15,329 bases of DNA from Alphaproteobacteria bacterium (GTDB lineage: Bacteria; Pseudomonadota; Alphaproteobacteria; UBA6615), in NCBI GenBank assembly GCA_017643325.1, contig JAEPNS010000037.1, forward strand, positions 1 to 15,329. The letters are read 5' to 3'. Of this stretch, positions 7,160 to 14,038 are shown piece after piece. The notes under the pieces were generated by a model, which did no database searches, was not told where the DNA came from, and saw nothing but the letters and a program-made list of their open reading frames with translations. The translations under genes and the position numbers were made by a program. Position 1 is the first letter of the stretch, and each line of letters opens with the position of its first letter.

Positions 7160-7190
7160 CCGGAATTCCGGCGCATTCTGCCGGGCCCGG
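7160..7190. repeat. Two GC-rich palindromes upstream of the rpsT promoter
   Basis: CCGGAATTCCGG (7160-7171) and CCGGGCCCGG (7181-7190) are both perfect, with centres 20 bases apart. They lie between the enoyl-CoA hydratase stop and the rpsT -35 element. Neither has a loop or T-run, so they are not standard terminators. They may be binding sites or chance products of GC-rich sequence. Confidence 0.35.
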
Positions 7191-7210
7191 TCACCGCCTC
7201 GCGCACGCGC

Positions 7211-7987
7211 CTAGCTGTGTTTGAAGTTGGGTTGCCGCTTCTCCGTGAAAGCTGCCATGCCTTCCTTCTGGTCCTCGGTCGCGAAGGTGGAATGAAACAG
7301 CCGTCGCTCGAAACGGACGCCTTCGGCCAAGGTGGTCTCATAGGCGCGGTTCACCGCTTCCTTGGCGAGCATCACGATCGGCCGCGAGAGGTCGCAGATC
7401 GTGTCCGCCGTCTTGATCGCCTCCTCCTCGAGTTCATCGGCGGGCACGACCCGGCTCACCAGCCCGGCGCGCTCGGCCTCCTCCGCATCCATCATCCGGC
7501 CGGTCAGGACCATCTCCATTGCCTTCGATTTGCCGACAAACCGTGTGAGGCGCTGGCTGCCGCCCGCACCCGGGATCGTGCCAATGGTGATCTCCGGCTG
7601 GCCGAACTTCGCGTTGTCGCCGGCGATGATGAAGTCGCACATCATCGCCAACTCGCACCCGCCGCCCAGGGCGTATCCGGCAACCGCAGCGATGACCGGC
7701 TTGCGGCAGGTCGTCACCCGCTCCCAACCCGACGTAATGAAATCGGACAGGTAGGCCTCCATATAGGACTTCTCGGCCATCTCCTTGATGTCGGCCCCCG
7801 CCGCGAAGGCTTTCTCGGAGCCTGTCAGGACGATACAGCCGATATTGTCATCGGCCTCGAAGTCGTCGAGCGCCCGGCCGAGTTCCTCGATCAGCGCATC
7901 GCAGAGCGCGTTGAGCGCCTTCGGCCGATTGAGCCGGACGATGCCGACATGGCCACGGGATTCGACTTCGATATTCTCATAGGCCAT
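7211..7987 (-). CDS. Enoyl-CoA hydratase (crotonase family)
   Basis: 258 aa, the standard length for a short-chain enoyl-CoA hydratase, which adds water to trans-2-enoyl-CoA in fatty acid or amino acid breakdown. Visible: the CoA/oxyanion segment AFAAGADIKEM (about 60-70), the second oxyanion glycine with catalytic glutamate in GYALGGGCELAMMCDF (about 104-119), and the second catalytic glutamate in FGQPEITIGTIPGAGGSQR (about 128-146). Both glutamates of true hydratases are present, which argues against an isomerase or other crotonase. The start is supported by AGGAGG four bases upstream. Genes of this kind next to rpsT-dnaA are common in Alphaproteobacteria, and some are annotated PaaF/FadB-like. 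The natural substrate cannot be read from sequence. Confidence 0.94.
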   Translation of the reverse strand: MAYENIEVESRGHVGIVRLNRPKALNALCDALIEELGRALDDFEADDNIGCIVLTGSEKAFAAGADIKEMAEKSYMEAYLSDFITSGWERVTTCRKPVIAAVAGYALGGGCELAMMCDFIIAGDNAKFGQPEITIGTIPGAGGSQRLTRFVGKSKAMEMVLTGRMMDAEEAERAGLVSRVVPADELEEEAIKTADTICDLSRPIVMLAKEAVNRAYETTLAEGVRFERRLFHSTFATEDQKEGMAAFTEKRQPNFKHS

Positions 7988-8038
7988 GGGGGCCTCCTCG
8001 ATTGGGTGTGTTTCGTCTGTGCGGGGGTCTGGACCGGT

Positions 8039-8413
8039 CTACGGTCCTGCGGGCGTGACCAGGAACCGGACCACCACCTGCGATCCGTTCTGGGCCACCG
8101 TCAGTTCCATGTTTTCATCGCCACGCCGCCAGCTGTTCCCGTTGCGCGCCTGCCAGCCCAGCGCAGGCAGCGTGCGCGCATAGAATGCAAGGACCCGGTT
8201 CGCGTCTCCGGTCCCGCTCGCCGCCGTATCGACGATCCGGCCTTCCGGTTTGTCGAACACCATGCGCGTGCCGGAGTCCTCGACAAATCCCTCGGGCAAG
8301 GGCAGGTCATCGACGTCTTCGAGGAATCCCGACCCGCCCTGCGCGCCAACAGCCGAAGCGAGCGATATTGCGATTGCGAATGATATTGTGCGCAGCACCA
8401 TCGCCCCGCTCAT
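8039..8413 (-). CDS. Small exported protein of unknown function
   Basis: 124 aa, not assigned to a named family by me. An N-terminal signal peptide is clear: positive start, hydrophobic SFAIAISLASAV, and an AVGA|QG cleavage site near residue 24. No lipobox cysteine is present, so a soluble periplasmic or secreted protein is likely. The mature part has LPLPEGFVEDSGTRMVFDKPEGRIVDTAASG, then a segment around VLAFYARTLPALGWQ and a strand-rich end. That pattern suggests a small alpha/beta fold. The ATG at 8411-8413 lies three bases after the mutM stop, so translation is probably coupled; an internal ATG at 8399-8401 is an alternative that keeps the signal peptide. The stop codon sits inside a small hairpin (GGACCG/CGGTCC, 8031-8047). 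It is probably an operon member with mutM and the hydratase. Confidence 0.85.
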   Translation of the reverse strand: MSGAMVLRTISFAIAISLASAVGAQGGSGFLEDVDDLPLPEGFVEDSGTRMVFDKPEGRIVDTAASGTGDANRVLAFYARTLPALGWQARNGNSWRRGDENMELTVAQNGSQVVVRFLVTPAGP

Positions 8414-8416
8414 AGC

Positions 8417-9295
8417 TCAGCGTTGACGCGAAGGGCAATAGAAAGTCGAGCGGCCTGACTGCACGACGCGGCGTATCCGGCAACCAGGGCTCCCGGATTC
8501 CGGGCAGGCCGGGCAGGGCTCGCCCTCCCTGCCGTAAACGGCCCAGTTGTGCTGGAAATATCCGAGCTCGCCGTCTGTGTGGACATAGTCGCGCAGCGAG
8601 GACCCCCCCGCCGCGATCGCATCGGCCAGCACCGACTTGACCCCTTCCACCAGACGCACTGCACGCCTGCCGGGGATGGTCCGCGCAGACCGCCGGGGGC
8701 TGATACCGGCCCGCCAGAGGGCCTCGCAGGCATAGATATTGCCGATGCCCGCAACGATCCGCTGGTCGAGCAACGCGGACTTTACCGGCGTGCGCCTGCC
8801 CCGGAGGATGTCGGACAGGTAGGCGGCCGAGAACATTTCGGACAGCGGCTCGGGCCCGAGCGTGCGCAAGTGCGCGCTCTCCGCCTCGCCGCCCACAGGG
8901 ATCAGGTCCATGTATCCGAATCTCCGGGGATCATTGAACACCACCCGGTCGCCGTCTTCAGTCTCGACGAGCACGTGGTCGTGCTTTTCGGCCATCGCCC
9001 AGCCGGAATTGTGCCCTGCCTGGCCGGCGCTGGCGCGCGCGCCGGGCGAAACCGTGAAACGCCCGGACATGCCCAGATGCGCTAGCCAGGTTTCGCCGTT
9101 GTCCAGCCGCACCAGCACGTATTTTGCGCGCCGCACAACCTCGACGACACGGCGCCCGGTCAACCGTTCGGCAAAGCGAACGGGCAGCGGAAACCGCAGG
9201 TCCGGCCGACGCGCCTCGGCGCGCAGGATCCGCTTTCCCTCCAGCGCCGGACGCAGGCCGCGCACGACGGTTTCGACTTCAGGCAACTCTGGCAT
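8417..9295 (-). CDS. mutM: Formamidopyrimidine-DNA glycosylase with altered zinc finger
   Basis: Base-excision repair enzyme that removes 8-oxoguanine and formamidopyrimidines and cuts the strand. 292 aa. The N-terminus MPELPEVETV supplies the catalytic Pro2 and Glu3. Lys58 is in RRAKYV, the void-filling Met is in LGMSGRF (M76), and NDPRRFG and the helix-two-turn-helix segment RIVAGIGNIYACEALW are present. The C-terminal finger is unusual: cysteines at 261, 264, 272 and 287, with Arg290 (codon CGT) where the fourth ligand of the usual CPxCQ ending should be. About six extra residues lie between the two halves. The DNA-contacting loop QSGRSTFY is intact, so activity is likely. It is the first gene of a leftward operon and diverges from ubiE. 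Confidence 0.95.
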   Translation of the reverse strand: MPELPEVETVVRGLRPALEGKRILRAEARRPDLRFPLPVRFAERLTGRRVVEVVRRAKYVLVRLDNGETWLAHLGMSGRFTVSPGARASAGQAGHNSGWAMAEKHDHVLVETEDGDRVVFNDPRRFGYMDLIPVGGEAESAHLRTLGPEPLSEMFSAAYLSDILRGRRTPVKSALLDQRIVAGIGNIYACEALWRAGISPRRSARTIPGRRAVRLVEGVKSVLADAIAAGGSSLRDYVHTDGELGYFQHNWAVYGREGEPCPACPESGSPGCRIRRVVQSGRSTFYCPSRQR

Positions 9296-9383
9296 ATCCG
9301 CGTCGTTTTGCGACGAACCGGGGCCGCGCTCAAGCGTTCAATCTCCTGCGACGATAAGCGCTTGGGAACAGGCGGCTTTTCTT

Positions 9384-9411
9384 TTGCGAGCGCCGCCCCT
9401 CCTCCGATAAG
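9384..9411 (+). promoter_or_regulatory. ubiE: Weak candidate promoter for ubiE-ubiB
   Basis: Within the 128-base divergent spacer (9296-9423), TTGCGA (9384-9389) and GATAAG (9406-9411) are 16 bases apart, each matching four of six consensus positions. It would give a very short leader. No clear promoter for mutM was found on the other strand in this spacer. Treat as a guess. Confidence 0.25.
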
Positions 9412-9423
9412 GTCCGCAACGCG

Positions 9424-10212
9424 ATGTCAGACCCTGGCAAAACACCGGGACCGGGCCCGGCTTCCGAGACCACGCATTTCGGTTTCGAGGACGTGCCCGT
9501 GGCCGAGAAAAGCGCGCGTGTGCGCGGCGTTTTTTCATCCGTGGCGCGGCGCTACGACCTCATGAACGACCTCATGAGCCTCGGCGTCCATCGCGCATGG
9601 AAGGCCGCCTTCGTGAACCGGATCATGTTCCGCCCCGGTATGCGCTTCCTCGACGTCGCGGGCGGAACAGGCGACATCGCCTTCCGGATCCACGACGCTG
9701 CGCCAGAGGGTGCGCGCATCACGGTCTGTGACATCAATCCGGACATGCTGCGCGTGGGCCGCAGCCGCGCTGCAGACCGGGGCATTCTCGAGACGGACGG
9801 CGGGATCCGGTGGGTCTGCGGCGACGCCGAGCGGGTCCCTGCGCCGGAGTCCGCCTACGACGCCTACACGATCGCCTTCGGGCTGCGGAACGTCACGGAC
9901 ATTCCGGCCGCCCTCGCCGAGGCGCGGCGCGTTTTGCGACCGGGGGGCCAGTTTCTGTGTCTCGAGTTCAGCCGGGTTGTGCTTCCGATCCTCGACGACA
10001 TCTATGACCGCTATTCTTTTTCGGTTCTCCCGCAACTCGGCCGCTGGGTCGCGCGCGATGAGACGGCCTACCGCTACCTCGCCGAGAGTATCCGCAAGTT
10101 TCCGGACCAGGAAACCCTCGCCGGGATGATCGCCGACGCAGGCCTGGAACAGGTGCGCGTACAGAACCTCTCGGGCGGAATTTCGGCGATCCACACCGCG
10201 CGCCGGATCTGA
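9424..10212 (+). CDS. ubiE: Ubiquinone/menaquinone C-methyltransferase UbiE
   Basis: SAM-dependent C-methyltransferase of ubiquinone synthesis (methylates the 2-polyprenyl-6-methoxy-1,4-benzoquinol ring). 262 aa. The family signature YDLMNDLMSLGVHRAWK is at 44-60, the SAM-binding motif LDVAGGTGDIAF is at 76-87, an acidic residue follows in VCDINPDML, and AFGLRNVTDIPAALAEARRVLRPGG forms the core before the LEFSRV segment. The C-terminus QVRVQNLSGGISAIHTARRI is also typical. The start ATG at 9424 has only a weak AAGG 11 bases upstream. The first 25 residues are Pro/Gly-rich and less conserved. The gene lies six bases before ubiB, so the two are almost certainly one transcript. Confidence 0.96.
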   Translation: MSDPGKTPGPGPASETTHFGFEDVPVAEKSARVRGVFSSVARRYDLMNDLMSLGVHRAWKAAFVNRIMFRPGMRFLDVAGGTGDIAFRIHDAAPEGARITVCDINPDMLRVGRSRAADRGILETDGGIRWVCGDAERVPAPESAYDAYTIAFGLRNVTDIPAALAEARRVLRPGGQFLCLEFSRVVLPILDDIYDRYSFSVLPQLGRWVARDETAYRYLAESIRKFPDQETLAGMIADAGLEQVRVQNLSGGISAIHTARRI

Positions 10213-10218
10213 CCAGCC

Positions 10219-11769
10219 ATGTTTGCGCCGATCCGAAACGTCCTGCGCCTGATCGGTGTCGCACGCACTCTCGCGCGTTACGATGCCTTGTTCCCGGCCC
10301 AGTGGCTGCCCGCCACCGGCGGCCTGGTCTTTGCGGCGCGATGCCTGTCGGGATTCCGCACGACGCCCGCCGTGAAAGGCCTGCGGCCCGGCGAACGCCT
10401 CGCGATGGCACTGCGCGCGCTCGGTCCGAGCTTTATCAAGTTTGGCCAGATGCTGAGCACCCGGCCTGACCTGGTGGGCGAAACCATCGCGACCGACCTG
10501 TCCTCGCTGCAGGACCGGCTGCCGCCCTTCTCCAGCGCCGAGGCCCGCGCTGCGATCGAGGCCGAGTTCGGCGTACCGGCCGAAACCCTGTTCGAGACGT
10601 TCGCCGACGAGCCCGTGGCGGCTGCCTCCATCGCCCAGGTGCACAAGGCGACGGCGCGACGGCGCACCGACGAGGACGAGCAGGCGGTCACCCTGGCCGT
10701 CAAGATTCTGCGCCCCGGAATCGAAAGGGCGATCGCACGCGACCTGGAGCTGTTTCGCTGGATCGCCGAGGTCGTCGACCGCACCCAGCCGCGCCTGCGG
10801 CGTCTGAAACCGGTCGCCGCCGTGGAGACGTTCGCCGACAGCCTGCGCTGGGAAATGGACCTGCGCATGGAAGGTGCGGCCGCGTCGGAACTCGGCGCGA
10901 ACTTCGAGGACGACCCGATGTTCGTCGTGCCCACGGTCGACTGGGAACGCACCGGGCAGCGGGTGCTCACCACCGAATGGATTCAGGGGATTCCGATCCA
11001 CGACGTCGACGATCTGGTGGCGGCCGGCCACGACCTCGAGTCGGTCGTTCGAAAGGCCTCGGAATCCTTTTTTCTGCAGGTGTTTCGCGACGGTTTCTTC
11101 CACGCGGACATGCATCCCGGGAACGCCTTCGTGCGCGACGACGGGGCGCTGTGCGTGGTCGACTTCGGGATCGTCGGCCGAATCGACCGACCGACACGCC
11201 ATTTCCTGGCGGACATGCTGCTCGGATTCGTGACCGGCGACTACGCGCGGGTCGCAGATGTTCATTTCCGGGCGGGCTATATCCCGCCGGACACCGACCG
11301 GCAGGTCTTCCAGCAGGCCATACGGGCTATCGGGGAACCGATTTTCGACCGCCCGCCGAACGAAATCTCCATCGCCCGTCTCTTGGCCCAATTGTTCCTT
11401 GTGTCGGAGCGGTTCCACATGGAGGCCCAACCGCAACTTCTGCTGCTCCAGAAAACCATGCTCGTGGCGGAAGGCGTAGGCCGTCGCCTCGCCCCGGAGC
11501 TCAATATGTGGCAGCTTGCCCAGCCGCTCATAGAGGACTGGATGCGCGAAAACCGGGGCCCCGAAGCACGGCTCGCTGACATCACCGCCGACGCCATTCT
11601 CGCGCTCCAGCGCCTGCCCGCGGCGACCCGCGCATTGGAACGCGCGGCGTCCACGGTCGCGGAAGGGCGTGTCTCCCTGGACCTGCGGCACGCCGCCCGG
11701 CCGCGCTGGCCGATCTGGCTCGCTGTCGGCGCTGCGGTGGTTCTCTCGGTTATCGCACTCGCGGACTAG
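10219..11769 (+). CDS. ubiB: UbiB, atypical ABC1/ADCK kinase-like protein of ubiquinone synthesis
   Basis: Membrane-anchored member of the protein-kinase-like UbiB family, an ATPase needed for ubiquinone synthesis, probably by helping extract lipid precursors. 516 aa. Hallmarks in order: KxGQ motif (K74 FGQ77), the Ala-rich loop AAAS at 134-137 replacing a glycine loop, Lys162 in VKIL, HADMHPGN at 295-302 and DFG at 315-317. One hydrophobic helix at the C-terminus (WPIWLAVGAAVVLSVIALAD) is the likely membrane anchor; many relatives have two. It begins six bases after the ubiE stop with no strong Shine-Dalgarno, so translation is probably coupled. Confidence 0.96.
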   Translation: MFAPIRNVLRLIGVARTLARYDALFPAQWLPATGGLVFAARCLSGFRTTPAVKGLRPGERLAMALRALGPSFIKFGQMLSTRPDLVGETIATDLSSLQDRLPPFSSAEARAAIEAEFGVPAETLFETFADEPVAAASIAQVHKATARRRTDEDEQAVTLAVKILRPGIERAIARDLELFRWIAEVVDRTQPRLRRLKPVAAVETFADSLRWEMDLRMEGAAASELGANFEDDPMFVVPTVDWERTGQRVLTTEWIQGIPIHDVDDLVAAGHDLESVVRKASESFFLQVFRDGFFHADMHPGNAFVRDDGALCVVDFGIVGRIDRPTRHFLADMLLGFVTGDYARVADVHFRAGYIPPDTDRQVFQQAIRAIGEPIFDRPPNEISIARLLAQLFLVSERFHMEAQPQLLLLQKTMLVAEGVGRRLAPELNMWQLAQPLIEDWMRENRGPEARLADITADAILALQRLPAATRALERAASTVAEGRVSLDLRHAARPRWPIWLAVGAAVVLSVIALAD

Positions 11770-11798
11770 CGGCAGAACGGGCCCCGGAACCAGGCCGC

Positions 11799-11829
11799 TT
11801 GCCGCACGCCGGCGACGGGCCTATCTAAT
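11799..11829 (+). promoter_or_regulatory. coaBC: Candidate promoter for coaBC operon
   Basis: In the 124-base spacer after ubiB, TTGCCG (11799-11804; four of six) is followed by TATCTA after 17 bases or TCTAAT (five of six) after 19 bases. The local switch from GC-rich to AT-rich sequence (CTATCTAATTACATC) supports a promoter. A short hairpin CGCCC-N5-GGGCG (11858-11872) lies just before the ribosome binding site. Evidence is modest. Confidence 0.35.
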
Positions 11830-11893
11830 TACATCAGATTTTCGTAGATTGCGCTGTCGCCCCATTCGGGCGCACCAATCCGGAGAATTTCCG

Positions 11894-13099
11894 ATGCTGC
11901 ATGGCAAACGGGTTCTGCTGATCGTCAGCGGCGGGATCGCAGCCTATAAGAGCCTAGAGCTGATCCGCCGTCTGCGCGAGCGCGGCGCGGCGGTGCGTTG
12001 CGTGCTGACGCGCGGCGGCGCCCAGTTCGTGACACCGCTGTCGCTGTCCGCGCTGAGCGAGGACAAGGTCTACACCGACCTCTTTTCGCTGACCGACGAG
12101 GCGGAAATGGGCCACATCCAGCTGTCCCGTGACGCGGACCTGCTGCTCGTCGTGCCCGCCTCGGCAGACATCCTTGCAAAGATGGCCCAGGGCCTCGCCG
12201 ACGACCTGGCCACGACCGCCCTCCTAGCAACCGACAAAGAGGTGATGGTCGCACCGGCCATGAACGTACGCATGTGGACGCACCCCGCTACCCAGGCGAA
12301 TCTCGAGACTCTTCGCGCACGCGGGGTGCACTTCGTCGGTCCAGCCGAGGGAGACATGGCGTGCGGCGAGTTCGGACCCGGCCGGATGGCCGAGCCGGAC
12401 GAGATCGCCGACGCAGTCTCGGATTTTTTTGAATCCAGCGCGCCGCTCGCGGGCCGCCGCGCGCTCGTGACCAGCGGCCCGACCCATGAGCCCATCGATC
12501 CGGTGCGCTACATCGCCAACCGATCCTCAGGGCGCCAGGGCCACGCCATCGCTGCCGCCCTTGCGCGGCGCGGTGCGCAGACCACGCTTGTCTCCGGCCC
12601 GACGAATCTCCCCGATCCCGGCGGGGTCGAGGTGGTTCGGGTCGAAAGCGCGCGCGACATGCTTGAGGCCTGCGAAAAAGCGCTGCCCGCCGACGTTGCT
12701 GTTTGCGCCGCCGCAGTCGCGGACTGGCGCGTCGCGCGCGCAGCAAATGAAAAGCTGAAGAAAAACGGCGCCGGCGCGCCGACCCTCGAGATGGCCGAGA
12801 ATCCGGACATTCTTGCCACGCTGTCGGCCACAGCAAACACCCGCCCCGCGCTTGTCGTCGGCTTCGCCGCGGAAACGGAAAACGTGGTTGAACACGCCAC
12901 AGCCAAGCGGGAGCGCAAGGGATGTGACTGGATCCTCGCGAACGATGTCTCGCCGAGCACCGGCACCTTCGGCGGCGAGGACAACACGATCCACCTGGTC
13001 TCGGCCGATGGCGTCGAGGACTGGCCGCGGATGTCCAAATCCGACGTGGCCGAACGCCTCGCGGACCGTATCGTTGCGGCGCTCGGGGCGGCGGAATGA
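11894..13099 (+). CDS. coaBC: Bifunctional phosphopantothenoylcysteine decarboxylase / phosphopantothenate-cysteine ligase
   Basis: Two consecutive steps of coenzyme A synthesis: joining cysteine to 4'-phosphopantothenate (CoaB) and decarboxylating the product with FMN (CoaC). 401 aa. CoaC half: VLLIVSGGIAAYKS, catalytic His74 in MGHIQLSRDADL, PAMNVRMW at 121-128 and the substrate-clamp Cys157 in MACGEFGPGRM. CoaB half from about residue 186: LVTSGPTHEPIDPVRYIANRSSG with Asn209, AAVADWR at 273-279 and KLKKNG at 287-292. The start is the ATG at 11894, preceded by GGAG eight bases upstream; the frame is open further back to 11669 inside ubiB, but that part is not coaBC. The stop overlaps dut as ATGA. 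CoaB consumes cysteine, the product of cysK downstream. Confidence 0.97.
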   Translation: MLHGKRVLLIVSGGIAAYKSLELIRRLRERGAAVRCVLTRGGAQFVTPLSLSALSEDKVYTDLFSLTDEAEMGHIQLSRDADLLLVVPASADILAKMAQGLADDLATTALLATDKEVMVAPAMNVRMWTHPATQANLETLRARGVHFVGPAEGDMACGEFGPGRMAEPDEIADAVSDFFESSAPLAGRRALVTSGPTHEPIDPVRYIANRSSGRQGHAIAAALARRGAQTTLVSGPTNLPDPGGVEVVRVESARDMLEACEKALPADVAVCAAAVADWRVARAANEKLKKNGAGAPTLEMAENPDILATLSATANTRPALVVGFAAETENVVEHATAKRERKGCDWILANDVSPSTGTFGGEDNTIHLVSADGVEDWPRMSKSDVAERLADRIVAALGAAE

Positions 13100-13557
13100 G
13101 TGTCACCGTCGCCGTCACACGGTTGCCTCATGGCGCCGATCTCGACTTGCCCGAATACGAGACGGCCGACGCCGCCGGCATGGATCTGCGCGCCGCCGTT
13201 GAAACAGACATGGAAATCGCACCCGGCGCGCGGGCGCTGATCCCGACAGGTCTCGCAATCGCACTTCCAGCGGGGTACGAGGCACAGGTTCGTCCGCGGT
13301 CCGGACTCGCACTGCGCAACGGCATTTCGCTGGTCAACAGTCCCGGCACGATCGATGCGGACTATCGCGGCGAGGTCGGGGTGATCCTCATCAACCATGG
13401 CGATGAGGCCTTGACCGTCACCCGGGGCATGCGCATCGCCCAGATCGTCGTTGCCCCGGTGACCCAGGCGATATGGGACGAGGTCGAGACGCTTCCCGAG
13501 ACCGAGCGTGGCGCAGGCGGCTTTGGCTCGACAGGCACCGCGACCGAGAAGGCCTGA
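13096..13557 (+). CDS. dut: Deoxyuridine 5'-triphosphate nucleotidohydrolase (dUTPase)
   Basis: Trimeric dUTPase that hydrolyses dUTP to dUMP and pyrophosphate, keeping uracil out of DNA and feeding dTMP synthesis. 153 aa, normal length. All five motifs are present: I AGMDLRA (27-33), II RPRSGLA (66-72), III GTIDADYRGEV (84-94, with the catalytic Asp), IV GMRIAQIV (111-118) and V RGAGGFGSTG (138-147), the P-loop-like C-terminal arm. The start codon overlaps the coaBC stop by four bases (ATGA), so the two are translationally coupled, as in many Proteobacteria. Confidence 0.98.
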   Translation: MSVTVAVTRLPHGADLDLPEYETADAAGMDLRAAVETDMEIAPGARALIPTGLAIALPAGYEAQVRPRSGLALRNGISLVNSPGTIDADYRGEVGVILINHGDEALTVTRGMRIAQIVVAPVTQAIWDEVETLPETERGAGGFGSTGTATEKA

Positions 13558-13562
13558 CACCC

Positions 13563-14018
13563 ATGTTCCGGTTGTCCCGAAAAACGCTCTTTGCCATCGA
13601 GGCGGTGCTCGACATTGCCTACCATGCCTCGGCCAATCCTGTTCAAAGCCGCGAGATCACCCGCCGCCAGGGTATTCCCCGGCGCTATCTCGAACAGGTG
13701 CTCCAGAATCTTGTACGTGCGGGTGTACTTACGGGCGTACGCGGCCCGCGCGGAGGGTACAGGCTCGCGCGGGAACGACGCCGAATCACGCTGGCCGACA
13801 TCGTCGACGTCGTGAATGAGATGGAAGCACGCACCGACCCGGTCGAGGAGGCCGACGGCTCGCCGCTCGGCATTCATGTCGTACGCCCCCTGTGGCGCCA
13901 GCTGTCCGACGAATGCATGGCGCAGCTCGCCCAGACCACAATTCAGGACCTGTGCAATCAGGCCCGTGACGCCGGGATCGAGAGTGAGGATTCCGACCGC
14001 CACGACTACACCATCTGA
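13563..14018 (+). CDS. Rrf2-family transcriptional regulator lacking the Fe-S cysteine triad, next to cysK
   Basis: 151 aa winged-helix regulator. The N-terminal LSRKTLFAIEAVLDIAYHA, the recognition region ITRRQGIPRRYLEQVLQNLVRAGVL and the wing GVRGPRGGYRLAR (58-70) identify the Rrf2 family (IscR, NsrR, RirA, CymR). The three clustered cysteines that hold the iron-sulfur cluster in IscR/NsrR/RirA, expected around residues 90-110, are absent: that segment reads DPVEEADGSPLGI, and the only cysteines are 118 and 131. It therefore probably senses something other than an Fe-S cluster, as CymR does. The C-terminus is Asp-Tyr-Thr-Ile, with a terminal isoleucine like those that insert into CysK. The start ATG lies five bases after dut, with AAGG ten bases upstream; an upstream in-frame extension to 13473 lies inside dut. 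cysK follows after 20 bases. Confidence 0.92.
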   Translation: MFRLSRKTLFAIEAVLDIAYHASANPVQSREITRRQGIPRRYLEQVLQNLVRAGVLTGVRGPRGGYRLARERRRITLADIVDVVNEMEARTDPVEEADGSPLGIHVVRPLWRQLSDECMAQLAQTTIQDLCNQARDAGIESEDSDRHDYTI

Positions 14019-14038
14019 CCCGGAGCCGGAGGCCCGAC

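Noticed and set aside
9535..11691. 718-codon open frame on the minus strand opposite ubiE-ubiB
   Set aside because: Its codons are in exact register with those of ubiE and ubiB, so it is open only because the sense codons TTA, CTA and TCA are avoided in this GC-rich genome. The predicted protein has no recognisable motif and the sense genes are certain.
11669..11893. N-terminal extension of CoaBC overlapping ubiB
   Set aside because: The extension is Arg/Ser-rich shadow sequence; the conserved start MLHGKRVLLIVSGG has a good ribosome binding site at the expected distance.
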